64,000 nt of DNA from Lachnospiraceae bacterium (GTDB lineage Bacteria > Bacillota > Clostridia > Lachnospirales > Lachnospiraceae). Both the position numbers and the translations under genes were made by a program. The notes beneath the pieces are model-generated. The model searched no databases. It was not told the DNA's origin and was given only the letters and a program-made list of their open reading frames with translations. Positions 39,204 to 46,815 of this stretch are shown here, piece by piece (within the stretch, counting starts at the first letter, position 1; each line of letters opens with the position of its first letter). Location of the stretch: NCBI GenBank assembly GCA_022791755.1, contig JAAVZR010000041.1, forward strand, positions 1 to 64,000, in the 5' to 3' direction.

Positions 39204-39552
39204 AGTTCCAATCCTGTCTCTCGTTTCATTCAAAACGCAAACCATATGTTATTATAATATGCTTTTCCGGATTATGCAAGAAAAATTAATGGATTTGCAG
39301 AAATCTAATAAGCCGGTCTTTGAAAATCCAGCGGTTTCTTTACCTGTATAAACGCACCCTTAAATATTAAACCAAGCGTATTTTTAATCGGTTCTTTGTC
39401 TGTTTTTTATCATTTCATGGCGTCCAAAAAGCATCCCATGACAAACCGCTTTCATCTGCCTCTCCCATCGTCGAATTATATTTAAGAGAATACGAAAACA
39501 TACGGGTCTGTGTACCCGGGTAGTTTTCCCGAAATGAAAAAGGAGGCTTATC
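39204..39552. other. 349-base divergent intergenic region with sua5 promoter
   Basis: On the minus strand a perfect TATAAT (39251-39256) lies 17 bases from TTGCAT (39274-39279), the likely sua5 promoter. Towards the plus-strand gene I see a small hairpin (ACGGGT/ACCCGG near 39506-39523) and AAAGGAGG before the start, but no convincing sigma-A promoter. I see no other gene in it. Confidence 0.6.
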
Positions 39553-39981
39553 ATGAATGTCAAGACCGTAGAAGGACTAATCGGCGCAAACACGAACGTG
39601 GATCTTATCAATACTCCCCTCCGCGTCTTTCAGGACGCCGAGCGAAAAGGGGACACCGCAGCGATGGACAGAGCAATGGGATATGTCAATGAATGCCAGG
39701 ACAAAGTAAAGGAATATAAAGCGAAAGCCGATGAAGGAATGAAAGAAGATGCCAAAGAAGCAAAAACAGAGAATAATAAGGATACCGACATGGTCGAGAT
39801 AAGCGAAGACAGCAAGGCGGCGGCAAAGCAGGAGGGCGATTCGGAACCTGTGGAACCGGACAGCAAAGATTCTGCTACTGCGGCCGATGCCGCCGCGGCA
39901 GAACCGGTAACCTACACGAAAGCCGGTGACATAAGCCAGCCCCAACCCGAATCCGGCGCAAATATTTCTGTCTCCGTATAG
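39553..39981 (+). CDS. small acidic protein of unknown function
   Basis: A 142-residue protein without signal peptide or membrane helix. The first 75 residues are probably helical (NTPLRVFQDAERKGDTAAMD, then VNECQDKVKEYKAKADEGMK); the remainder is acidic, Glu/Asp/Ala-rich and likely disordered (AATADAAAAEPV). I do not recognise a family. A good AAAGGAGG ribosome site and a strong terminator make it a real single-gene unit. Composition resembles soluble scaffold or spore-type small proteins, but no role can be assigned. Confidence 0.7.
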   Translation: MNVKTVEGLIGANTNVDLINTPLRVFQDAERKGDTAAMDRAMGYVNECQDKVKEYKAKADEGMKEDAKEAKTENNKDTDMVEISEDSKAAAKQEGDSEPVEPDSKDSATAADAAAAEPVTYTKAGDISQPQPESGANISVSV

Positions 39982-40008
39982 GGAACGGGAGGGGCTCCGG
40001 CTGTAAAA

Positions 40009-40066
40009 AAGGAATGTTGTCTCGGCCCGGAATCTGACTGATTTCGAGGCAGAAGCAACATTCCTT
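40009..40066. terminator. terminator between the small acidic protein and the 878-residue protein
   Basis: AAGGAATGTTG (40009-40019) is fully complementary to CAACATTCCTT (40056-40066), with further pairing inside, and T-rich sequence follows. It can serve both convergent genes. Confidence 0.88.
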
Positions 40067-40122
40067 CTTTATTATGAATGCAGGGTTCCTGTCGGAGTAC
40101 TCTCATATTCCACCCAGAGCCC

Positions 40123-42759
40123 TCAGCGATAGCTGAAAAGATACCCTCCCATCTCCTCCAGATGTGCCGCCGTATCATTCCTCCCCACCTTATAGTAGCT
40201 GCCGTCTGTCACATTATAGAAGGTAATATTATAATTATCATATCCCACCATCAGCTCTGCGGTAGTCTCTCCGGTCAGCAGGATCACCGGGTGGCCCTGA
40301 CTGATGAAATACAGCGCCTGCTGCAACGTGCAGCCTGTCAGATCCAGGGCCCGGCCCGGCAGGGCTTCCTCCAGGATCTCCCAGACACTGCTTCCCCTGT
40401 TAAGCATCTCCGTTACGTCCACAGCGATACCCTGCTGAAACAAAAGCGCCTGAATACATGGAACCAGCGTCAGATCTTCCCGATCGGTCACACAGGCACT
40501 GTTTACCGTAATTCTGGCCTCTGCTTTCTGATTTCCACGGGCCCACACCACATTCTGTCCGGAATCCACCACGATACCCACACGGTCGTAGATGGCTCCA
40601 ATCGCATCGCTGACATTATAGCAGATACTGGCCAGACGGCCATAGGCATACGCGAAAAACCGGGGATCTTTATCCTGTCCGTTCCTGTTTCCCGTCCCGG
40701 CGCCCTCCGGCGCCCTGCCGGCTGCCAGCTCCACCCGATTAGCCGAGGAGCCCAGGAGGCGGACCGGAGTCTGGATCGTCAATGTCCTGTCCGGCGAAGC
40801 CTGACCCGACAGATTGATCGAATACACCTTTCGCTTGCGCTCGCTCACACTGGTCTTCAGCACCGATGCCGTTCCCGTGTCTTCCTCCGCATTCTGCAAA
40901 AGCACATCCGCCAAAGCCTCCTCAGGCTGTTTGTCATAGGAAAGAGTCACCCTGTCCACCTGGATCCGGCCTCCGTCCACCTCCACTCCCATGATATGAT
41001 AGCCCGGCTTTTCATAGTGACTCAGTATGGTTCCCTCCCGGCCTACGATCTCCATGGCATACATGGGAAACGTGATCCGGCCGCTGATATCCACCGTGAT
41101 ATCCGTCTTATCCGCGATTCCATAGATAAAGTCCGTACCGATAAAGCCCAGAGGTTTCAGATATTCTCCGGCGCCGGCCCGAATGGTATTCTTTCTTCCA
41201 TCTGTCAGATACATGACCGACAACGACTCGCAGCCATAAGGATCGTCTCCCTCCTGCCAGGCGATCACCGAATTATCGTCGCTGATTACGAAGCTCTCTT
41301 CCTTCAGATCATCCACCACCAGCACCTGCTCCGTCCCCACCACGTCGATGGCGTAGATACTGTTGCCCACCATGACATAGATGAGTCCCGTCTCGGATAT
41401 GAAACTCAGCGTACCCATCTCCTGACGAAGCAGTGCGTAGGAAGTGTAGGCCGGAATATAAAAAATCTCCTGCAAGGCCCGTTCGCTGCTGTCATAGAGA
41501 TAGAAAATCATGGAGACTTCCCCCTCATGACTGCCGCTGTTCATATAGCCGTAGGCCATGAAGGTCACATCCCCGTTATCCTTCACGTCAATGATCTGGA
41601 AGTCGTGCTCCCTGTGCTCCGTCCGAATGTCGGAGACCATTCCATTTCGGAAAGAAAAGATATTCACCGCCTCATTGACCTTACTGTTATAGCTCCACAG
41701 TTCTCCGCTGGCTGTAAAGACCGTATAAGCGCCGGAGGGACTGGTCTGCAGCTTTGTACTGCCATCCTCCACCACGCCCAGAGACACCACACCGTTTTCT
41801 ATGGTAGTCGTATCCGCCTTAAACTGCTGATTCATGGTACGCTCATAAGCCAGCAGATAAAAACGCACCTCTGACCAGCGGATCACCAGTACCTCCTCCA
41901 CATCATAGATTTCCATAAGGCCGCTATCGCCCGGCGCCTGCACCTGATACGTCAGACGCAGCGTACCGATATTGCCGTTGATCTGGCGGATGTCCACCAT
42001 GGGTTCGCTGATCCTCTCCGGCTCCAGATTCAGCCAGGTCAGCATTCTGTGGCTGGAGTGGATATTGACACAGGCTAACGATGTATTGTCCCCTGTCTTG
42101 TCCGGCTCAATATACAGACCCAGTTCGCTGGATCCTTCCTGCTTTTCTGCCGGTTCCAGAGTTCTGGCGCTGAAATTTCTGACAAAATCCAGCATCTCCT
42201 GTACATGAAATGTGCTGCTGTACAGAATCCGGGTATAATAATAGACCGCTTCATGGCGTGTGGTGGTCAGACGAATGCGCAGCAGATATTCCCGCCCCTC
42301 CTCGATCAGTTTCTGGATGGGCAGTACCGCCGTCACCGGCTCCTGCATCCCGTCCTGCCCCTCCCGGCCGCCCTGTCCGGAGGCGGCGTCCTCTTTGCCG
42401 CTCCATGTCTTCACCTCCGTGGCCTCGATCAGACGGCCGCTGTCGGCGTCCCGCACCTCATAAGATATTCCTGTCAGTTCGTTCCCATAGCAGTCCACCG
42501 ATATGCTCATCTGACCGTCATTTCCCAGAGGCGTCACATCATCCCGCATGTACTCCTCCGCCATCTCTTCCCGATAGCCGTAGAGCCGGTTCACACGCTC
42601 CCCGCCATACAAGGCATACACCACCGGCAGACTGGCCTCGCTCATCCCCTCATATACCGTAGCCGGTTCGTCCTCGCTGCGGGTAAAATAAAAGACAGCC
42701 GCTGCCGCCGCCAAAAAAACGAATATTAAAATCAATGCTTTACGGATTCCATTTTTCAT
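40123..42759 (-). CDS. large extracytoplasmic protein of unknown function, one membrane anchor
   Basis: An 878-residue protein with an uncleaved N-terminal helix (ALILIFVFLAAAAAVFYF), so it is probably membrane-anchored and faces outwards. The body is beta-rich with repeats reminiscent of a propeller: DGSTKLQTSPSGAYTVFTAS, TFMAYGYMNSGSHEGEVSM, LIYVMVGNSIYAIDVVGTE. The C-terminal part (about 750-878) has QALYFISQGHPVILLTG and MVGYDNYNITFYNVTDG, which faintly recall C39-like peptidase folds, without a convincing catalytic set. I do not recognise the whole. A partial promoter lies upstream, and a second unknown gene precedes it on the same strand. Confidence 0.78.
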   Translation of the reverse strand: MKNGIRKALILIFVFLAAAAAVFYFTRSEDEPATVYEGMSEASLPVVYALYGGERVNRLYGYREEMAEEYMRDDVTPLGNDGQMSISVDCYGNELTGISYEVRDADSGRLIEATEVKTWSGKEDAASGQGGREGQDGMQEPVTAVLPIQKLIEEGREYLLRIRLTTTRHEAVYYYTRILYSSTFHVQEMLDFVRNFSARTLEPAEKQEGSSELGLYIEPDKTGDNTSLACVNIHSSHRMLTWLNLEPERISEPMVDIRQINGNIGTLRLTYQVQAPGDSGLMEIYDVEEVLVIRWSEVRFYLLAYERTMNQQFKADTTTIENGVVSLGVVEDGSTKLQTSPSGAYTVFTASGELWSYNSKVNEAVNIFSFRNGMVSDIRTEHREHDFQIIDVKDNGDVTFMAYGYMNSGSHEGEVSMIFYLYDSSERALQEIFYIPAYTSYALLRQEMGTLSFISETGLIYVMVGNSIYAIDVVGTEQVLVVDDLKEESFVISDDNSVIAWQEGDDPYGCESLSVMYLTDGRKNTIRAGAGEYLKPLGFIGTDFIYGIADKTDITVDISGRITFPMYAMEIVGREGTILSHYEKPGYHIMGVEVDGGRIQVDRVTLSYDKQPEEALADVLLQNAEEDTGTASVLKTSVSERKRKVYSINLSGQASPDRTLTIQTPVRLLGSSANRVELAAGRAPEGAGTGNRNGQDKDPRFFAYAYGRLASICYNVSDAIGAIYDRVGIVVDSGQNVVWARGNQKAEARITVNSACVTDREDLTLVPCIQALLFQQGIAVDVTEMLNRGSSVWEILEEALPGRALDLTGCTLQQALYFISQGHPVILLTGETTAELMVGYDNYNITFYNVTDGSYYKVGRNDTAAHLEEMGGYLFSYR

Positions 42760-42846
42760 CTGGTTTTAGTTCCTGCCTGTCCTGTCCCGGCCTCTTTGGG
42801 TATCCGGAATATCCTTCCGGACAGAAAGCCGTTTTTCACATACCAT

Positions 42847-42875
42847 ATGATAGCAATTCACGTTGGAAAGCACAA
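42847..42875 (-). promoter_or_regulatory. candidate promoter of the 878-residue protein
   Basis: On the minus strand TTGTGC (42870-42875) and TATCAT (42847-42852) are 17 bases apart, in the 211-base gap to the previous gene. No other feature is seen in the gap. Confidence 0.45.
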
Positions 42876-42970
42876 GGCGTATTTTCCTTAAGATTTTCGA
42901 AATTATCCAAATAAACGTCAAAAACCGCGGAAACCGGCGTCACGCGCCAGTCTCCGCAGCTTCTCTTTGC

Positions 42971-43687
42971 TCATCCGAAGTACCAGCTGCGCTGGCGTCT
43001 GCGGCAGCAGCGCCGGTGATAAATCTCATTATACAGCAGAACCTCAATCAGATCCTGCAAAGTACGGCCGCCGCCGGATAACTGCATGATCTCCAGACCG
43101 GACTCTGAGGAAAAATCATATGCATACTCCTCTTCCTCCTCAGGAGCGATATAATCCTCCGACTCCGCATATCCTCCGGATACCGTCGCCGGCTCCTGCT
43201 CTGCCATCTCCTGCTGCGTCGCCTGATTCATATCCCCGCCGTCTTCCGAAGGCGTCTCCGGCATGGCAGCGCCGCCCATCCCTCCGGCGGGTCTGCCCAC
43301 CGGCATACCCGCCGGATATTTCTCCATATCATTTCTGACGCCCTCATTCATCAGAGCCTGATATACCGCCTCGCAGATACGCGACAGAGCCATGCGGTCC
43401 GGATACTCATCATAGATCACACTGCCGTCATAATCCATCAGATCGCACTGATGTTCCACCTCCCGCTGCACCCTTCTGACCTGTGAAGGATACAGCTGTT
43501 TCCAGTATTCCAGCTCCCGGCGCTCCTCCCTGTCGTCATTGGTTCCGGGAGTCCATACCCTCTGTTCCGCACTGCGCAGCCAGGGGTACGAAAAGTTCGT
43601 CTTCCGGCCCGGCATACTGCCGCGGCATCCAAATCCCGCCGGCCGGCGCTGACATTCCAATCGCTTATTCAAGATATCCGTTTCCAT
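42971..43687 (-). CDS. protein of unknown function, charged and low-complexity
   Basis: A 238-residue protein without signal peptide. The first 120 residues look folded and helical (ELEYWKQLYPSQVRRVQREV, then DLMDYDGSVIYDEYPDR and LSRICEAVYQALMNEG). The middle is Gly/Met/Pro-rich, then Glu-rich (IAPEEEEEYAYDF). The end is a helical QDLIEVLLYNEIYHRRC with Arg-rich tail. The Y-D-x-x-x-x-YDEYPD stretch seems characteristic but I cannot assign a family. GGGAAAAGG precedes the ATG. It is co-directional with the 878-residue gene, 211 bases upstream. Confidence 0.72.
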   Translation of the reverse strand: METDILNKRLECQRRPAGFGCRGSMPGRKTNFSYPWLRSAEQRVWTPGTNDDREERRELEYWKQLYPSQVRRVQREVEHQCDLMDYDGSVIYDEYPDRMALSRICEAVYQALMNEGVRNDMEKYPAGMPVGRPAGGMGGAAMPETPSEDGGDMNQATQQEMAEQEPATVSGGYAESEDYIAPEEEEEYAYDFSSESGLEIMQLSGGGRTLQDLIEVLLYNEIYHRRCCRRRQRSWYFG

Positions 43688-43765
43688 CCTTTTCCCAGAA
43701 AACTTACACTATCAGAATATGCAGCGACCATAAATATGTGACAGACACCCGGAGTCTTCCCCCTG

Positions 43766-44275
43766 TCAGGTGGCTTTTTCTTCCCTCCAGTGCAGCCGGT
43801 GCAGTTCACCCTTTGTCTGCATCCCGGCAAAACCGTTCTGCCGCAGTGCCTCGTATAAAAGCACCGCCACAGAATTCGACAGGTTCAGAGAACGTATCTG
43901 CGGATTCATCGGAATCCGCACTGTGGTCTTTTCATAGTCCAGCAGAATCTCCTCCGGTATCCCGGCACTCTCCTTTCCAAACATCAGATAACAGTCCGGC
44001 TCATAGGACGCCTCGGTATAGAGAAAATGTCCCTTGGTGCTGGCCATATAGAGACGGGCGCCGGGATTTTTTTCCAGAAAATCCGAAAAATTCTCATAGA
44101 CCGTCACATCCAGATGCTTCCAGTAGTCCAGTCCGGCCCGCCTTAGCATCTTCTCGTCCAGTGAAAATCCCAGAGGCCGGATCAGATGGAGCCTGGTCCC
44201 GGTGGCGACACAGGTACGGCCGATATTGCCGGTATTGGCCGGAATCTCCGGCTCATGAAGCACTATATTTAACAT
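43766..44275 (-). CDS. trmL: tRNA (cytidine/uridine-34 2'-O)-methyltransferase
   Basis: A 169-residue SPOUT-class methyltransferase that modifies the ribose of the wobble base in tRNA-Leu. The start LNIVLHEPEIPANTGNIGRT and the knot motifs LMFGKESAGIP, VRIPMNPQIRSLNLSNSVAV are diagnostic. It is the last gene of a four-gene minus-strand group, 17 bases after the aminotransferase. Confidence 0.94.
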   Translation of the reverse strand: MLNIVLHEPEIPANTGNIGRTCVATGTRLHLIRPLGFSLDEKMLRRAGLDYWKHLDVTVYENFSDFLEKNPGARLYMASTKGHFLYTEASYEPDCYLMFGKESAGIPEEILLDYEKTTVRIPMNPQIRSLNLSNSVAVLLYEALRQNGFAGMQTKGELHRLHWREEKAT

Positions 44276-44292
44276 GCTCCCTCACCTCTCGC

Positions 44293-45453
44293 TCATGTCA
44301 GACGGCTCACAAAACGGCTCACTCTTCCGATGGCTTCCTTCAGATCCTCCAGGGAGTAGGCATAGGAAATCCGGATAAAGCCCTCCCCACAGTCTCCGAA
44401 GGCGCTCCCCGGCACCACAGCCACCTTCTCCTGCGTCAAAAGACGGGTGGCAAACTCCTCGCTGCTCATACCAAAGCGGCTGATATTCGGAAAAATGTAG
44501 AAAGCCCCCATAGGCTCAAAGCACTCCAGCCCCATTTCCTTCATGGCATGAAGAAGGTAGCGGCGGCGGCCATTATAGGCCTCCCGCATATTCTCCACAT
44601 CCCGGTCGCCATTTCTCATCGCCTCCACGGCCGCATACTGGCTGGTGGTGGGGGCGCACATGATAGCATACTGATGAATCTTCACCATCTGGCTGATGAT
44701 TTCGCCAGGACCGGCCGCATATCCCAGACGCCATCCTGTCATGGCATATGCCTTGGAGAAGCCATTGATTACAATGGAGCGCTCCTTCATCCCCGGGATG
44801 GCGGCGATCGACACGTGCTGCCGGCCATAGGTCAGCTCCGAATAAATCTCGTCAGACAGCACGAAGATATCCTTTTCGATCAAAATCGGGGCGATAGTCT
44901 CCAGATCCTCTTTTGTCATGACGCTGCCGGTGGGATTATTCGGAAAAGGCAATACCAGAAGCTTCGTCTTGTCTGTAATCGCCTCCAGGAGCTGAGCGGG
45001 CTTCAGGCGAAATTCATCCTTCTCCTTCAGCTCGATAATCACCGGCACACCATCGGCCAGCAGACAGCAGGGCTCATAGGAGACATAGCTGGGCTGAGGG
45101 ATCAGTACCTCATCCCCGGGATTCAGCATGGCCCGCATAGCGATGTCAATGGCTTCGCTGCCCCCCACCGTGATGATCACATCCGTGTCCGGCTCATAGG
45201 AAAGCCCCTGGCGTCGCTTCAGATAATGGCAGATCTCTGTCTTTAATTCCTTAAGACCCGCATTGGAGGTATAGAAAGTGCGCCCTCTCTCCAGGGAGTA
45301 AATCCCCTCCTCCCGGATATGCCAGGGAGTATCGAAATCCGGCTCACCCACACCTAAGGATATGGCATCGGGCATCTCGCTCACCACATCAAAGAACCGG
45401 CGGATACCCGATGGTTTCAGTTCCGTACATTTGTCAGACAGAAAATTTCTCAC
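44293..45453 (-). CDS. PLP-dependent aminotransferase, class I/II
   Basis: A 386-residue fold-I aminotransferase of the PatA/AspC group. SLGVGEPDFDTP, the LPFPNNPTGSVMTKED substrate region, SDEIYSELTYG, and the PLP lysine in NGFSKAYAMTGWRLGY are present. The start is a GTG at 45453 overlapping the TGA of the Lrp gene (GTGA), so translation is coupled. Lrp-type regulators often control the enzyme beside them in response to an amino acid, so an amino-acid-catabolic role is likely; exact substrate not visible. Confidence 0.9.
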   Translation of the reverse strand: MRNFLSDKCTELKPSGIRRFFDVVSEMPDAISLGVGEPDFDTPWHIREEGIYSLERGRTFYTSNAGLKELKTEICHYLKRRQGLSYEPDTDVIITVGGSEAIDIAMRAMLNPGDEVLIPQPSYVSYEPCCLLADGVPVIIELKEKDEFRLKPAQLLEAITDKTKLLVLPFPNNPTGSVMTKEDLETIAPILIEKDIFVLSDEIYSELTYGRQHVSIAAIPGMKERSIVINGFSKAYAMTGWRLGYAAGPGEIISQMVKIHQYAIMCAPTTSQYAAVEAMRNGDRDVENMREAYNGRRRYLLHAMKEMGLECFEPMGAFYIFPNISRFGMSSEEFATRLLTQEKVAVVPGSAFGDCGEGFIRISYAYSLEDLKEAIGRVSRFVSRLT

Positions 45454-45932
45454 GGTGTCACCAGCATCCTTTCATCCTTCGGTTTTTTTGCAAGGATCGT
45501 CCCATGCTCCTTATACTTTTTCAGCACGAAATGGGTGGATGTGCTCAGCACGGAATCCAGCGTTGCCAGCTTATCTGACACAAACTGGGACACCTCCCTC
45601 AGCGTCTTGCCATCCAGTATCACGGTGAAATCATAGCCTCCGCTCATCAGATAGACGGTCTGTACCTCCTCATACTGGTATATCCTCTCCGCCAGCTTAT
45701 CAAATCCCATCCCTCTCTGAGGCGTCACCCGCACCTCGATGAGGGCAATGACCTTCTCTTCGGAGGTATTTTCCCAGTTTATCATGGTATGATAGCCGCA
45801 GATGATATTTTCCTTTTCCATACGGGCAATCTCATTAGCCACCGTCGCCTCGTCCACGCCCAGCATGATCGCCAGATCCTTCAGATCAATCCTGCTGTTT
45901 TTTTCCAGCATCCACAGAATTTTTTCGCGCAT
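45450..45932 (-). CDS. Lrp/AsnC family transcriptional regulator
   Basis: A 160-residue regulator with an N-terminal winged HTH (NSRIDLKDLAIMLGVDEATV, then IARMEKENIICGYHTMINW) and a C-terminal RAM ligand-binding domain (VIALIEVRVTP, VQTVYLMSGGYDFTVILDG). These proteins sense amino acids and regulate their metabolism. It overlaps the aminotransferase start by four bases. An 8-bp inverted repeat upstream of the operon (46629-46654) may be its site. Confidence 0.9.
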   Translation of the reverse strand: MREKILWMLEKNSRIDLKDLAIMLGVDEATVANEIARMEKENIICGYHTMINWENTSEEKVIALIEVRVTPQRGMGFDKLAERIYQYEEVQTVYLMSGGYDFTVILDGKTLREVSQFVSDKLATLDSVLSTSTHFVLKKYKEHGTILAKKPKDERMLVTP

Positions 45933-45970
45933 GTTTGTCTTTCCTCCTCGCTCTCCGCCTGCGCTGCCGT

Positions 45971-46615
45971 TTACTCCGTCTCCGGCAGCCGCCCTTCTCT
46001 CTGCTCTCTCAGATAGCGCATCGCCTCATCCTCGCCGGGACGGCTCAGGAACCGGATGGTCTCTCCATTGGACACCTGCCGGTTATTCCCTTCGGCCAGG
46101 GCGCCTATGACTCTGGCCTCCTCCCAGCCTTGTGCCCGCAGAACTTCGCACAGCCGGGCCCCATGATCCGCCGCCAGCAGGATCGCGCCGTCAGACCACA
46201 GATGATAGGGGTTTATATTCAGTATCTCGCAGATCTCTATGGTCTCCTGCCTCACCGGAATATCCTTCAGATAGGCCAGAAAACCGGTCTGCCACTTCTT
46301 TGCCATATACCAGAGATTATCCAGGATACCTCCGGGCCCCACGGGGTACCAGGCCGCCAGGCCCGTTCCGGCGTATACGGGATCCTCTTTGGCCCGCTCT
46401 AACAGTCCTTTTTCCAGATTGCCGTAGAGTTCCATCCATACCTTCGTCTGGCGTACATGGCACTCCTGGATGCCGGTCAGCACAGACTCCGGCAACCGCT
46501 GCAGCAAAAATTCTTTCTCACATTCCTTTAACAAAATCGTGCCAGGCAGCGCCATGTACCCGGCTAAAACCAGATCTTTACCAACTAAAGGGCTTTCCAT
46601 CTCATTCTTTTCCAT
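45971..46615 (-). CDS. AIR-synthase-like protein with only the C-terminal domain
   Basis: A 214-residue protein that resembles the second half of AIR synthase/HypE-like enzymes: GKDLVLAGYMALPGTILL, EICEILNINPYHLWSDGAILLAAD, and RVIGALAEGNNRQVSNGETIRF. The N-terminal ATP-binding domain with its Asp-rich motif is absent, and no such gene is adjacent. So catalysis as in HypE or PurM is unlikely unless a partner exists elsewhere. The ATG at 46615 has AGAGGATA in front. It is 38 bases upstream of the Lrp gene. Confidence 0.72.
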   Translation of the reverse strand: MEKNEMESPLVGKDLVLAGYMALPGTILLKECEKEFLLQRLPESVLTGIQECHVRQTKVWMELYGNLEKGLLERAKEDPVYAGTGLAAWYPVGPGGILDNLWYMAKKWQTGFLAYLKDIPVRQETIEICEILNINPYHLWSDGAILLAADHGARLCEVLRAQGWEEARVIGALAEGNNRQVSNGETIRFLSRPGEDEAMRYLREQREGRLPETE

Positions 46616-46628
46616 ACTTATCCTCTCT

Positions 46629-46654
46629 GTCAATGACTGTCTTTGCTCATTGAC
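46629..46654. promoter_or_regulatory. 8-bp inverted repeat upstream of the AIRS/Lrp/aminotransferase operon
   Basis: GTCAATGA and TCATTGAC are separated by ten bases and lie just before the ribosome site of the first gene. It is a plausible operator, for instance for the Lrp protein. Confidence 0.45.
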
Positions 46655-46702
46655 TCACTCTTCTGTGTGACGGACGCACATCGTCCGCTGGTATATATAG
46701 AA

Positions 46703-46757
46703 AAAGCGGCTCCGTCCTGTCCGGGAACGAAATTCCTTAGGTGAAACGGAGCTGCAT
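46703..46757 (-). terminator. terminator of the VanW gene
   Basis: On the minus strand a GCAGCTCCGT/ACGGAGCCGC stem is followed by TTTTTCTA. It lies 60 bases behind the VanW stop codon. Confidence 0.8.
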
Positions 46758-46815
46758 TTCGGTGTGACAATGCGCCGCCGGGCGCGTGACGTTTCTCAAA
46801 AAACCGGAGCAGATC

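Noticed and set aside
40078-41874. A long open frame of 598 codons on the plus strand
   Set aside because: It is antisense to the 878-residue protein, His/Ile/Gln-rich, starts inside a terminator region and shows no motif.
43483-45246. A long open frame of 587 codons on the plus strand
   Set aside because: It lies opposite trmL and the aminotransferase, has a Pro/His/Arg-rich composition without any domain and no ribosome site; it is a by-product of the codon use of the real genes.
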